From CAYONP01 sp964405335 (lineage in GTDB: Bacteria; Armatimonadota; UBA10988), in assembly GCA_964405335.1 (NCBI GenBank), contig CAYONP010000011.1, positions 17,707-81,706 on the forward strand: a DNA stretch of 64,000 bases. Direction: 5' to 3'. The notes beneath the pieces are model-generated. The model had not been told where the DNA came from, ran no database searches, and saw only the letters and a list, made by a program, of their open reading frames with translations. Shown here one piece after another: positions 41,908-51,028 of this stretch; the first letter of the stretch is position 1, and every line of letters begins with the position of its first letter. A program made the position numbers and the translations under genes.

Positions 41908-41936
41908 AGTATAGCACGCGGGCCCCACCCCGACAA
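41908..41936 (-). promoter_or_regulatory. sigma-70-type promoter for the yceD-rpmF-plsX-fab operon
   Basis: Minus-strand TTGTCG, 17-nt spacer, TATACT with TG at the extended position. The transcript leader would be about 25 nt. Confidence 0.68.
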
Positions 41937-42019
41937 GGACCGGTGAGCCGCGCCGCACGCGGACGCCACCCGGTTCGGCGGCTGTTGACACGGCGCGGTG
42001 GGCAGCGCACACTGCCCGT

Positions 42020-42053
42020 AGCCGGCTGGGACCGTGGTGGGTCGCAGCCGGCT
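42020..42053 (+). promoter_or_regulatory. strong leader hairpin before the CHRD protein gene
   Basis: AGCCGGCTG and CAGCCGGCT (9 bp) enclose a second ACC/GGT stem. A possible TTGACA/CACACT promoter with 17-nt spacing lies just upstream (41985-42013). The hairpin would form the 5' end of the mRNA. Confidence 0.4.
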
Positions 42054-42120
42054 CGCCTGGGGGCGCCGGTCGGCGTGGTGGGGAGGGCCACGATCAATCA
42101 TCTGGACCGGAGATACTGCC

Positions 42121-42705
42121 ATGAATCGCCTGTTCATCCTACTCGTCGCCGCCTCGCTGCTGGCCTGTACCGGGCCGGCGCGCGCCAGCGCCTTGGTCTA
42201 TCTCGCCAACCTCGACGGGCCGAGCGAGGCGCCGCCGAACGCCTCGCCGGGCACCGGCACGGCCCGCGTCGATTACGACAGCGTGACCCACATGATGCGC
42301 TTTCGGGCCACCTTCGCCGACCTGATCGGCCCGACTACCGTGTCACACATCCACGCGCCGACGGCGGTCCCGTTCACCGGCACCGCCGGCGTCGCCACGC
42401 CGGTGCCGACGTTCCCCGGCTTCCCCGCCGGCGTCACCGCCGGTTCGTACGACGCAACGCTCGACCTGACCCTCGCCGCGTCGTGGAACCCGGCCTTCGT
42501 CACCGCTCACGGCGGCACGCCGGCCGGCGCGGAGGCCGCCTTTCTGACCTACCTGGCCGGTGGCAACGCCTACTGGAACATCCACTCGACGGTCTTCCCC
42601 GGCGGTGAAATCCGCGGCTTCATGGTCGCCGGCGTGCCCGAGCCGTCGACCTTGGCGCTGCTCGGCCTCGGCGCCGTCGGACTGCTCCGCCGCCGGCGGC
42701 GCTAG
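42121..42705 (+). CDS. CHRD-domain PEP-CTERM exported protein
   Basis: 194-residue secreted protein. A signal peptide (FILLVAASLLACTGPARA) precedes a CHRD (chordin-like) domain, seen as LDGPSEAPPNASPGTGTARV, VSHIHAPTAVPFTGTAGV and WNIHSTVFPGGEIRGFM. The C-terminal sorting tail is VPEPSTLALLGLGAVGLLRR with further Arg. CHRD proteins of this size are common PEP-CTERM substrates of unknown role. It is a fifth exosortase substrate in this window, unrelated to the four tandem ones. Confidence 0.9.
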   Translation: MNRLFILLVAASLLACTGPARASALVYLANLDGPSEAPPNASPGTGTARVDYDSVTHMMRFRATFADLIGPTTVSHIHAPTAVPFTGTAGVATPVPTFPGFPAGVTAGSYDATLDLTLAASWNPAFVTAHGGTPAGAEAAFLTYLAGGNAYWNIHSTVFPGGEIRGFMVAGVPEPSTLALLGLGAVGLLRRRRR

Positions 42706-42722
42706 ACCGCTCGGCAGCATCG

Positions 42723-42756
42723 GGCCGCGCTCTGTCACCGGCGGAGCGCGGCCTTT
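42723..42756 (+). terminator. terminator after the CHRD protein gene
   Basis: 10-bp perfect stem GGCCGCGCTC / GAGCGCGGCC with an 11-nt loop, followed by TTTG. Confidence 0.6.
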
Positions 42757-42816
42757 GCCTTGGCCGTGAAGGAACCCACGCCGGCCGGCGGCAATCAGAG
42801 CAGCCAGGAGCCGGCC

Positions 42817-44418
42817 GTGCCTGCCGCCTGCGCCCTGCTGCTGCTGACTCTCGCCGGCGCCGACGGCGACCTGCTCCGTGCTCGGCTGGTCGCCGGCGAG
42901 CCGGTGCGGATCGTGTTGCTCGGCGACAGCATCACTGATGGGTTCGACCTGGCCGAGCCCGAGCGTGACCGCTTCGCCGCGCTGTTCTGCGGCTTGCTGC
43001 GCGAGGCCTGGCCGGCGGTCACCTTCGATCCGGTGGTCCGCGGCGAGCCGGGCGCGCCGAGCCGCGAGGCGCTGCTTAACTTCGACCTCGATGTCGAGCG
43101 GTACGGCCCGCACCTGGTGGTGCTCCAGTTCGGCGGCAACGACAAAGGCGGCGGCGACGGGCTCGCCTCGCTGGCCGGCTACGAGCAGAACCTGCGCGAG
43201 TTGATCGATCGCACGCGGGCGCTCGGCGCCGCGCCGCTGGTCATGGCGCCGCCGATGCACGAGCCGGTGGTGCACATGCCCTACCCGCTCGCCGCGGCGC
43301 AGGTGGCCCGCTCGCGCGCCGTGCCGCTGGTGGCCACCGACGACCTGCTCAAGCGCCCGCCGCTCGACTATCGCGGCACCTTCCCCTACGGTGTCCATCC
43401 CCGCGAACACGAGCATGCGCTGATGGCCCTCGCGCTGTATGACGCCTTCCTCGAGCTGCTCGGCGAGGCTCGAGCGCTGGAGGCCGAGCTCGAGGATGCC
43501 GCGCTCGATGCCGCGCCAGGAGCGACGATCGATCTCCCGGTGCGGCTGGCCAATCGGCTGGCGACACCGCAGCGCGTGCAGGTCGCGCTCACCGGCGAGC
43601 TGCCCTACCGCGCCGGCGCGGCGCACAGCGAGGCGACCGTCGACCTGCCGCCCGGCGCAGAGGCGAGATTGACGCTGCCCTTGGCGCTGCCGGCCAGCCT
43701 GCCCGGTGGGCGCTCGGCCGAGTACCGGCTCACGCTTACCGCGCGGGGCGACGGTCAGCCGGCGTTCAGCCTCAAGCGGTTGACCATCGTACCGCGGGTA
43801 CACTGCCCCGCGCTCGGCACGCCGGCGGCCGAGATCGCGGCGGCCGAGCTGATGCAGTCGCACCTTTTCGCCGTGGCCGACTGGCGCGGCCCGGGCGATC
43901 TCAGCGCGCGGCTGTTCCTCGGCCATGACGACGAAGCAGTGCGGGTCCAGGTCGAGGTGACCGACGATCGCCTGCGCGCCGGCACCGGCGTGCCCTACGG
44001 CGACGGCATCGAGCTCTATCTCGACCTGCGCGACGAAGCCGACCGCGGCCGGCCGTTCTACACCCCGCTCTGCGCGACGCTGATGGTCACCTGGACCGAG
44101 CCGCCCGCCCAGCCGCTGGTGACCACCCTCGAGGCCGATCGCCCGCCCGAGGGTCTGCTCGAGGTGAAGCCGCTCCAAGAGCCGATGCGCGGCGGCTATC
44201 GACTGACCCTCGACCTGCCGCGCGCGCTGCTCGACCGGGCCGCCGGCCGGCGCGTTGAGCGGTTCGGCTTCGACCTGGCGGTGGACGACTCGGACGAACC
44301 CGACCGCCAGGCGCAACTGCTCTGGCTCGGGCGGACCGACAACTTCGTCAATCCGCGTCGACTCGGCGAGCTGTCGCTGACGCCGCCGCCGTCGCCCTGG
44401 CGGGCGACGGTGTTCTGA
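42817..44418 (+). CDS. exported SGNH/GDSL hydrolase with C-terminal beta-sandwich region
   Basis: 533-residue esterase-type protein. The SGNH hydrolase domain (about residues 25-220) has VLLGDSITDGF with the nucleophile Ser, the Gly of block II, LQFGGNDKGGG with the block III Asn, and GVHPREHEHAL with the catalytic Asp/His pair at block V (usually DxxH; here read as HPxxH). The C-terminal half includes a region (VQVEVTDDRLRAG, GIELYLDLRD) resembling CBM9-like carbohydrate-binding modules. The N-terminus is hydrophobic but weakly basic, so export is only likely. The GTG follows GGAG; a TTG 57 nt upstream is the alternative. Confidence 0.75.
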   Translation: MPAACALLLLTLAGADGDLLRARLVAGEPVRIVLLGDSITDGFDLAEPERDRFAALFCGLLREAWPAVTFDPVVRGEPGAPSREALLNFDLDVERYGPHLVVLQFGGNDKGGGDGLASLAGYEQNLRELIDRTRALGAAPLVMAPPMHEPVVHMPYPLAAAQVARSRAVPLVATDDLLKRPPLDYRGTFPYGVHPREHEHALMALALYDAFLELLGEARALEAELEDAALDAAPGATIDLPVRLANRLATPQRVQVALTGELPYRAGAAHSEATVDLPPGAEARLTLPLALPASLPGGRSAEYRLTLTARGDGQPAFSLKRLTIVPRVHCPALGTPAAEIAAAELMQSHLFAVADWRGPGDLSARLFLGHDDEAVRVQVEVTDDRLRAGTGVPYGDGIELYLDLRDEADRGRPFYTPLCATLMVTWTEPPAQPLVTTLEADRPPEGLLEVKPLQEPMRGGYRLTLDLPRALLDRAAGRRVERFGFDLAVDDSDEPDRQAQLLWLGRTDNFVNPRRLGELSLTPPPSPWRATVF

Positions 44419-44430
44419 GCCTCGTCGGCG

Positions 44431-44436
44431 TATAAT
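44431..44436 (+). promoter_or_regulatory. -10 box for mutS2
   Basis: Consensus TATAAT 9 nt before the mutS2 ATG. No convincing -35 element is seen, and the short distance implies a nearly leaderless mRNA. Confidence 0.45.
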
Positions 44437-44444
44437 GCGCGGCG

Positions 44445-46784
44445 ATGGACGCGCACGCGCTTGCGGTGCTCGAGTTCGACAAGGTCCGCCGGCTGCTCGC
44501 CGAGTCGGCGGCCTCGTCGCTCGGCCTGGCGGCGGCCGAGGCGCTGGCGCCGTCGAGCGACCCGGCGCAGGTGGCCGAGTGGCAGCAGGAAACGGCCGAG
44601 GCGCGCCTGATCCGCGACGCCGGCGACGACATCCCCCTCGGCGGCCTGCACGACATCGGGCCGCTGCTGCGCCAGGCCCGCCGCGGCGGACTGCTGCTCG
44701 GCGGCGAACTGCTCGAGATTGGTGAGACGCTGCGCTGCATCGCGCGCCTGCAGAGCTTCTTTGCCGAGCGCGACCAGCTCCCACGACTGCGGCAAATCGC
44801 CCTCGACCTGATCGCCGCGCCGGCGCTGCAGGCCGAGATTGAGCGCTGTATCGCGCCGGATGGCACGGTGGCCGACCAGGCCTCGCCGGCGCTGGCCAAG
44901 TGGCGCCGGCAGATCGCCGTGCTCGGGTCGCGGATCGAGCAGCACCTGCAGGGCCTGCTGGCCGACCTGGCGCGCAACGAGGCGGTGCAGGAGGCCCTGA
45001 TCACGATCCGCGAGGGTCGTTACTGCGTGCCGGTCAAGTCCAGCCACCGGGGCAAGTTCGACGGCATCGTCCACGACCGCAGCGCTTCGGGCCAGACGGT
45101 GTTCATGGAGCCGACCAGCGTGGTCCGGCTGAACAACGAGCTGCGCGAGGCGCAACTGGCCGAGAAAGCCGAGGTCGAGCGGATCCTCGCTGAGCTGAGC
45201 GACGCCGTCGCCGCCGAGGCGACGCCGCTCGAGGGCAATCTGCGCCTGCTCACCATCCTCGACTTGGCCCGTGCGCGGGGCACCCTCTCGGCGCGGCTCG
45301 AGGCCGCGGCGCCCGAGTTCGACGAGACCGGCTGCTGGGACCTGGTCGCCGCGCGGCACCCGCTGCTGGTGGTCGACCCGGCGCAGCGCGTGGTGCCGAT
45401 CGACATCCTGCTCGGCGAGGCGTTCGACGTGCTGCTGGTCACCGGTCCGAACACGGGCGGCAAGACCGTCGCGCTGAAGACGCTGGGCTTGCTGACCCTG
45501 ATGGCCGCCGCGGGGCTGCACATCCCGGCCGAGCCGGGCAGTCGCGTGGCCCGCTGCGGCAACGTCTTCGCCGACATCGGCGACGAGCAGAGCATCGAGC
45601 AGAGCCTGTCGACCTTCGGCTCGCACCTGCGCCAGGTGGTGGCCATTCTGCAGCAAGCCGAGACCGGCGACCTGGTGCTGCTCGATGAGCTCGGCGCCGG
45701 CACCGACCCGACCGAGGGCGCGGCGCTGGCCCAGGCGGTGCTGGGCGAACTGCTGGCCCGCGGCTGCCGGGTCATGGCGACCACGCATCACGGCGTGCTG
45801 AAAGACTTCGCCTACGCCACGGCGCGGGTCGAGAACGCCAGCGTGGCCTTCGACAAACAGAGCCTGGCGCCGACCTACCGTCTGCTGATCGGCATCCCCG
45901 GCGCCAGCCACGCGTTCGATATCGCCTCGCGTTACGGCATGGCCGACGAGGTGCTCGATGCGGCGCGGCTGCTGCTGCCCGAGGATCATCGCCAGGCGGC
46001 CGACATCCTGGGCCAGATGGAGGCGAGCCGGCGCAAGCTCGACCTGGAACTGCGCGAGGCCGAGCAGGAGGCCGCCGGCGTCAGCCACCAGCGGCGCGAG
46101 CTGGAGCGCGAGCGACGGCGCCTGCGCGAGCTCGAACAGACGCTGCGCGAGGAGGCCCGTGCCGACGCCGACGCGCTGCTGGAGCGAGTCCAGCGCGAGG
46201 CCGACGGCATCCTCAAAGCGCTGCGCACCGCCGAGCGGGAGGGCCGGCAGACCGAGGGCGCCCGGCAGCGGCTGAAGAGCCTGTCGGCCGCGCTGTCGGC
46301 CCCGCCGCCCGAGCCACCAACGCCGGCGGCCGATCCGAACGCCCTTCGCGCCGGCGACACGGTGCTGGTCGCCCGCCTGCAGCGCGAGGGCACCGTGCTG
46401 GCGGCCGGTGCTGACGAACTGCAGGTCCAGGTCGGCCCGATGCGGATGACCGTCGCGCCGGGTGACGTGAGCCTGGTCCGCCGCGGCCAGCCGCCCAAGC
46501 CGAAGAGCGGCGGCCGGCGCGACGTCGCCTCGTGGGGCGTCGGGGCCGAGCTGCACCTGCGCGGCGAGACGGTCGACGACGCCCTGATCCTGCTCGATCG
46601 CTATCTGGACCAGGCCATCCTGAGCAATCGGCCCGAGGTGCGCATCGTGCACGGCAAGGGCAGCGGCACGCTGCGCCGCGTGGTGCATGATTTCCTGCGC
46701 GACCACGCGTACGTCGCCAGCTTCACCCACCCGCCCGAGAACCAGGGCGGACAGGGCGTGACGGTGGCGACGATCCGGGAGTGA
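44445..46784 (+). CDS. mutS2: endonuclease MutS2
   Basis: 779-residue MutS2, acting in suppression of recombination and, in some bacteria, rescue of collided ribosomes. The clamp and lever region spans about residues 1-290. The ATPase has Walker A TGPNTGGKTVALKT, Walker B LVLLDELGAGTDPTEG and the ABC signature STFGSH. A KOW-like segment (LRAGDTVLVARLQREG) precedes the C-terminal Smr nuclease domain: LHLRGETVDDALILLDRYLD and VRIVHGKGSGTLRRVV. All motifs are intact. A small unrelated protein gene follows after 30 nt. Confidence 0.96.
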   Translation: MDAHALAVLEFDKVRRLLAESAASSLGLAAAEALAPSSDPAQVAEWQQETAEARLIRDAGDDIPLGGLHDIGPLLRQARRGGLLLGGELLEIGETLRCIARLQSFFAERDQLPRLRQIALDLIAAPALQAEIERCIAPDGTVADQASPALAKWRRQIAVLGSRIEQHLQGLLADLARNEAVQEALITIREGRYCVPVKSSHRGKFDGIVHDRSASGQTVFMEPTSVVRLNNELREAQLAEKAEVERILAELSDAVAAEATPLEGNLRLLTILDLARARGTLSARLEAAAPEFDETGCWDLVAARHPLLVVDPAQRVVPIDILLGEAFDVLLVTGPNTGGKTVALKTLGLLTLMAAAGLHIPAEPGSRVARCGNVFADIGDEQSIEQSLSTFGSHLRQVVAILQQAETGDLVLLDELGAGTDPTEGAALAQAVLGELLARGCRVMATTHHGVLKDFAYATARVENASVAFDKQSLAPTYRLLIGIPGASHAFDIASRYGMADEVLDAARLLLPEDHRQAADILGQMEASRRKLDLELREAEQEAAGVSHQRRELERERRRLRELEQTLREEARADADALLERVQREADGILKALRTAEREGRQTEGARQRLKSLSAALSAPPPEPPTPAADPNALRAGDTVLVARLQREGTVLAAGADELQVQVGPMRMTVAPGDVSLVRRGQPPKPKSGGRRDVASWGVGAELHLRGETVDDALILLDRYLDQAILSNRPEVRIVHGKGSGTLRRVVHDFLRDHAYVASFTHPPENQGGQGVTVATIRE

Positions 46785-46814
46785 TCACTTCGCCACCCAT
46801 CGAGGAGGCCCGCG

Positions 46815-47018
46815 ATGCCGGACGACCCGACCCGACCCGATCCCGAACCGCGTCTGGTCCGCCCCGGTTCGATCGGCGACCTATGCACCCGCGTCGGCTG
46901 CGACGTGCGCGAGCTCATCCTCGATGGCTACACCTGGGATGAGATCTACGAAGTGGCCAGGGGTCGGATGACGTTGGAAGAGCTACAGCGCCGGGGTCCC
47001 GCGGCGAGGCGACGGTAG
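46815..47018 (+). CDS. small protein of unknown function downstream of mutS2
   Basis: 67-residue protein with a Pro/Asp/Arg-rich N-terminus and a helical core DLCTRVGCDVRELILDGYTW then EIYEVARGRMTLEELQRRG, which faintly resembles small DUF433-like or helix-turn-helix proteins. I do not recognise it. It starts 30 nt after mutS2 with a GAGG ribosome-binding site and probably shares its transcript. Confidence 0.55.
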   Translation: MPDDPTRPDPEPRLVRPGSIGDLCTRVGCDVRELILDGYTWDEIYEVARGRMTLEELQRRGPAARRR

Positions 47019-47075
47019 CGACGCCGTCACGCGCGACACGGGCCTGCCGACCGGAGGCGTCCGCCCGCTGCCACA

Positions 47076-48065
47076 TTACTCAGCCAACGTCAACAACCCC
47101 AGCCGCCACGGAATCTGCCCGTACGGCAGGCCCTCGCGGTCGCCGTCGAGGACGCCCTGGATGACCATCCTCAGCTCGGCCGGGTCGACCTCGAGTCGCT
47201 GGTCGTGCCCGGCGCGGAGCAGCTCGCCGTGGCTGATGCAGTCGGTCCAGCGGGCCGGTGGGTGGGCCACGTTGGCCATGCTCGCCAGGCTCCGGTCGCG
47301 GCTGTCGGCCAGCGGGGTCCACGGCCCTTCCAGCCGGTCGGCCAGGTAGGCCTTCTGGTAGCGCCAGCCGTGGCCGCCCTGAGCCTCGACCAGGGTCAGG
47401 TAGCGCTCCTGGCCGAGCAGGCGATAGGTGTGGCTGGCCTCGAAGATGTCGCCCTGCAGCGCCAGTCGCGGCTCGCCCCAGCCGTGGGGGAAGTCGCCCA
47501 GAGCGGTCTCCTCGCGCCACATCCGCCCGTCGAGGGTGGTGAAGAAGAGGTGCGCCTTGGCGTCGTCGCAGATGATCCAGAAGTCGAGCCCGGCCTTCTC
47601 ACCCGCCCGGTTGGCGCCGAGCGGCTTGAGTGGCGTCCAGCCGGCGGGGTCGGCGATATTCGGGTTGGTCGAGTAGGCCGCGGCGTAGTTCGGCTCCCAG
47701 GCCTCGTCGCTGGCCTGGCAGAGCAGGTACCAGAGCCGGTGCGGCGCGAACCAGAAGACCTGCGGCGCGCAGAAGTAGCCGTCTGATGGCGTGGTCAGGA
47801 TGGCGTGCTCAGCGGTCGGCAGGTCGGCCCAGTCGGCGAAGGTCAGGTACTCGATCTGGTGCGACCGCTTCGTGCCGCGGATGGTGATGAACAGGTGCCA
47901 GCGGTCGCCGTACCGGACGATGGATGGGTCCTTGACCGAGAAGCATGGGTCGTCGGCCCGGATCGCCGGCGCGAGCAGTGGCTCGCTCATCGTCCAGCGG
48001 AACTGGCCGGTGGCCAGCCACGAGGGCGCGGCAGACATCGCCAAGGCCAGCCAGACTGGGTACAT
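47076..48065 (-). CDS. GH62 alpha-L-arabinofuranosidase, secreted
   Basis: 329-residue glycoside hydrolase of family GH62, releasing arabinose side chains from arabinoxylan or arabinan. The five-bladed propeller landmarks are present: SVKDPSIVRYGDRWHLF (catalytic base Asp), YFCAPQVFWFAPHRLWYL, FWIICDDAKAHLFF and GDIFEASHTYRLL (catalytic acid Glu), then WTDCISHGELLRAGHDQ. The signal peptide begins MYPVWLALAMSAAPSW. I used the ATG with GGGAGG at 7 nt; a GTG 21 nt upstream overlaps the stop of the DUF3604 gene. The pair is probably co-transcribed. Confidence 0.88.
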   Translation of the reverse strand: MYPVWLALAMSAAPSWLATGQFRWTMSEPLLAPAIRADDPCFSVKDPSIVRYGDRWHLFITIRGTKRSHQIEYLTFADWADLPTAEHAILTTPSDGYFCAPQVFWFAPHRLWYLLCQASDEAWEPNYAAAYSTNPNIADPAGWTPLKPLGANRAGEKAGLDFWIICDDAKAHLFFTTLDGRMWREETALGDFPHGWGEPRLALQGDIFEASHTYRLLGQERYLTLVEAQGGHGWRYQKAYLADRLEGPWTPLADSRDRSLASMANVAHPPARWTDCISHGELLRAGHDQRLEVDPAELRMVIQGVLDGDREGLPYGQIPWRLGLLTLAE

Positions 48066-48082
48066 CGTCCAACCTCCCGCGC

Positions 48083-50890
48083 TCACTCGAGCACAAACAC
48101 CGGGCTGCCCCAGGCCATCTCGGGGTCGCCCTCGGGCTGCTCTACGTCGTCCTGAATCACGCGCACGTAGTAATAGACCTCACCGGCCGGGCGTTGCGCG
48201 TCCTGCCAGGTGAAGCTCGCCGTGCGGCCGTCAGGGTCGGTGGTGTAGACCGCCTCGCCGTTCCGGATCAGGCTGACCTGCCGCAGCTCGTTGCGGCCAG
48301 CGACGCTGACTTCGATGGTCGGCGCGCCGTCGACCCGCAGCGCCTCGCCCAGCGGCCGACCGGCGCAGCTCGCCTGGACGATGATGTCGTCGCTGCTGGC
48401 GAACGTCCGCCGGTCGCGCATCGCCTGCCAGATGCCCTGCCGGCTCAGCTCGGTGGCCCACACGCCGGCGTATGACAGATGCGTCGAGCCGTGGTCGCTG
48501 AAGGCGACGAAGCCGTAGCGATTGCCCTTGGCCAGCGCGTCGCGGGCGAAGTTGCCCGGCTGCTCGTTCTGCGAGGCGCCGCGCCGCTCGCCGACCGGTG
48601 CGGCGACCACCTCATACGAGCTGCGCGCGCCCTGGTAGATCTCCAGCAGCGGCTCCTGCGGCGGGTTGGGCCAGTCGAAGTCGCCCCGCGGCTGGCTCTG
48701 CTCGGCGAACGTGTGGGGCACGTCGAGCGCCGGTTCGATGCCGCTGAGGAAGCGCCACAGGTCGGGCGGGAAGTTGTCCTCGGCGCGGCGGCGGTCGATC
48801 CCGCGCAGCGCCTCGGCCCCGCGACGGGTGGGGAAGATCACGTTGCGGTGCCCGCCCGGCGCCACCATGCTGTGCTCATAGGCAAACAGCGCGGTGAACC
48901 GCGGCGGAAAGTGGTGCAGCTCGGCCGCCTTCTGAGTCCACCACCACTGGTACGGCCGCAGACCGTCGGGCCAGGTGCCGCCGAGCACCTCGTTGTGATC
49001 CGTCGTGGCCACGAAATCCAGCCGCGCCGCGTCGATCGCGTAACGATAGGTATCCATCACGCTGGCATCGACGCCGCCGTGGCCGCGGATGTCGGTGTGG
49101 CGGTGGCAGTCGCCGTAGGCCAGCGTGTAGGTGGCCCCGCCCACCGTCCAGGTCACCTGTCGCGGCAAGTCGTCGAGCTCGGGCACCGGCGCGGGCACCG
49201 CCGCGGCGACCAGCTCGGGCTGTGCCGCGTCGGCCGGCGGCAGGGCGGCGTGATAGACGCGGTAGTTCAGGGACTCCGCCTGCTGCAGCCGCATATCGGC
49301 CGCGCGGCCGTCGCCGGCGATGAGCAGGTGCAGACGGCCGTCGGCCGTGCGGGCGAGCGCAGGATGCTGCGTGTTGCGGCCGGTGGCGCCGGACAGGCGC
49401 AGCGGTAGCGCGAAACCATCGCTGCCGAGCGGCGCGGCGAACTCTTCATAGACCTCGGTCGGGCTGCGCACCGACCAGTGGCGGAAGGCCATCCACAGCG
49501 CCCCGCCACCGTCGACCGCCAGGCGGGGCAGCTCGGCGAACTGGTCCATCGGCGGGCCGAACCGGTCGAACGCGCCGGGCAGCTCGAGCACCCGGTCGCC
49601 CTCGACGGCGCGCAGGCCGAGCGTGCGCCGGTCGTGCAGGCCCTTGGCGACTGCCGGATCGGGGTGCCTGTAGCTGCGCCCGTAGTCTTTACCCCACGAC
49701 TGGGGCGCGACGTCGTAGGCAATCCAGAGCCGCTCGCCGGCGGCGGCGATGCTGGCATGGAACTCGGCCTCGGGCGCGCCGGTGACCAGCGTGACCGGCC
49801 CCCACTCACCGCCTACCCGCCGGCGCAGGTAGACGTCGTAGTTGCCGTTCTCATACGAATCCCAGACCACGGCCACGGTGCCACCGGCGGCGACGGCCAG
49901 GTCGGGGTCCCAGTCGGTCTGGTCCGACGGGCTGATCCGCTCGGTGGGGCCCAGCACGCCGTCGGCCAGCTCGGCGTAGTAGACGTTGCCGTCGCCCTCG
50001 CGCCAGCTCATCCAGGTCAGGGCGATCGACCCGCCCGGCAGCGGCGCGGCGCGGACGTGGAAGTCGGCCCAGGGCGCGTCGGTCAGTCGCCGCGGCGCGC
50101 CCAGCTCGGGATAGACCGCGGCCGCGTAGAGGTCGACGTTCTCGCCGATGCGCGCCGGCCAGAGACACCAGACTTGCCCGCCGCCGGCCACCAGTTCGGG
50201 CTGGTAGAGGTCGATCGCTCCAGGCACGGTCAGCTCGGCCGGCTCGCGCCAGGTACCGTCGTGGACGGCGGTGCGCAGCACGTCGTGGTCACCGCGCCAC
50301 TCGACCCAGGCGGCGACGAGCTGGTCGCCGAGCGCGGCGAGGGCCGGGAACTCGGACATCCGGTCGGCCGGCGTGATCGGCGCCAGGCCGAGGTCGCCGG
50401 CGGTCGGCGCGCTGGGCCGGGCCGCGCGCCCGCCGGCCGGCGCGCCGGCCGGCGCAAAGTTGGCCCGCTCCGGCGGCACCACCTGGAGCGTGACATTGCC
50501 GTCGAGCCGCGTAACGCGGTCACCGCCGGCGAGTTCGCGGAAGGGCACCTCGAAGTCGCCCGCGGCGGTGGTGAAGTGGAGCACGGCATCGTCGTCGGCG
50601 ATCAGGTGGATGGCGACGCCCTTGCGCAGGTAGGGCCGCGCCGCGCGGACGCCCTCGGCGCCCTGGCGGCCATAGACGATGTCCCAGCCGTTCTCGCCGA
50701 CGAGGCTGTCGGCGCCGCCAGCGACCTTGACCAGTCGCTTCAGCTCAGCCAGCTCGAGGCGCACGCTACCGGACCAGTCCTGACGCAGTAGGCGTTCGGC
50801 GGTGGAGAACTCGACCAGGACGATGACCGGTTCGTCGTGCGCGGCGACGGGCGCGATGGCGATGAGGGCGGCCAGGACGAGACGCCGCAT
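48083..50890 (-). CDS. exported propeller plus DUF3604 (PHP superfamily) protein
   Basis: 935-residue secreted protein. After a signal peptide (MRRLVLAALIAIAPVAAH) comes a region of about 180 residues, then a PD40/TolB-like beta-propeller with repeated blade motifs (YQPELVAGGGQVWCLWP, DWDPDLAVAAGGTVAVVWDS). From about residue 590 the DUF3604 domain follows: YGDCHRHTDIRGHGGVDASV, DFVATTDHNEVLGGTWPD, FAFDY-like LFAYEHSMVAPGGHRNVIFP and YGFVAFSDHGSTHLSYAG. These are PHP metal-binding motifs, so a phosphoester or sugar-linked hydrolase is plausible. The substrate is unknown. Confidence 0.82.
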   Translation of the reverse strand: MRRLVLAALIAIAPVAAHDEPVIVLVEFSTAERLLRQDWSGSVRLELAELKRLVKVAGGADSLVGENGWDIVYGRQGAEGVRAARPYLRKGVAIHLIADDDAVLHFTTAAGDFEVPFRELAGGDRVTRLDGNVTLQVVPPERANFAPAGAPAGGRAARPSAPTAGDLGLAPITPADRMSEFPALAALGDQLVAAWVEWRGDHDVLRTAVHDGTWREPAELTVPGAIDLYQPELVAGGGQVWCLWPARIGENVDLYAAAVYPELGAPRRLTDAPWADFHVRAAPLPGGSIALTWMSWREGDGNVYYAELADGVLGPTERISPSDQTDWDPDLAVAAGGTVAVVWDSYENGNYDVYLRRRVGGEWGPVTLVTGAPEAEFHASIAAAGERLWIAYDVAPQSWGKDYGRSYRHPDPAVAKGLHDRRTLGLRAVEGDRVLELPGAFDRFGPPMDQFAELPRLAVDGGGALWMAFRHWSVRSPTEVYEEFAAPLGSDGFALPLRLSGATGRNTQHPALARTADGRLHLLIAGDGRAADMRLQQAESLNYRVYHAALPPADAAQPELVAAAVPAPVPELDDLPRQVTWTVGGATYTLAYGDCHRHTDIRGHGGVDASVMDTYRYAIDAARLDFVATTDHNEVLGGTWPDGLRPYQWWWTQKAAELHHFPPRFTALFAYEHSMVAPGGHRNVIFPTRRGAEALRGIDRRRAEDNFPPDLWRFLSGIEPALDVPHTFAEQSQPRGDFDWPNPPQEPLLEIYQGARSSYEVVAAPVGERRGASQNEQPGNFARDALAKGNRYGFVAFSDHGSTHLSYAGVWATELSRQGIWQAMRDRRTFASSDDIIVQASCAGRPLGEALRVDGAPTIEVSVAGRNELRQVSLIRNGEAVYTTDPDGRTASFTWQDAQRPAGEVYYYVRVIQDDVEQPEGDPEMAWGSPVFVLE

Positions 50891-51028
50891 GGCAGGCTCC
50901 GGACCGACGCCGGCGGGTTCGTGACCGGCCAGCGGGGCTCCTCCCGCATGGCCGATCTGTTGCAAGCAGAGGATCCCCCGGTGGCCCGGCCGAATCCGAG
51001 TCACCCGACTCGAGCACGGAGGCTACCC

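Noticed and set aside
47205..47786. A 193-codon plus-strand frame over GH62
   Set aside because: It lacks family motifs, while the minus-strand GH62 gene has all catalytic motifs.
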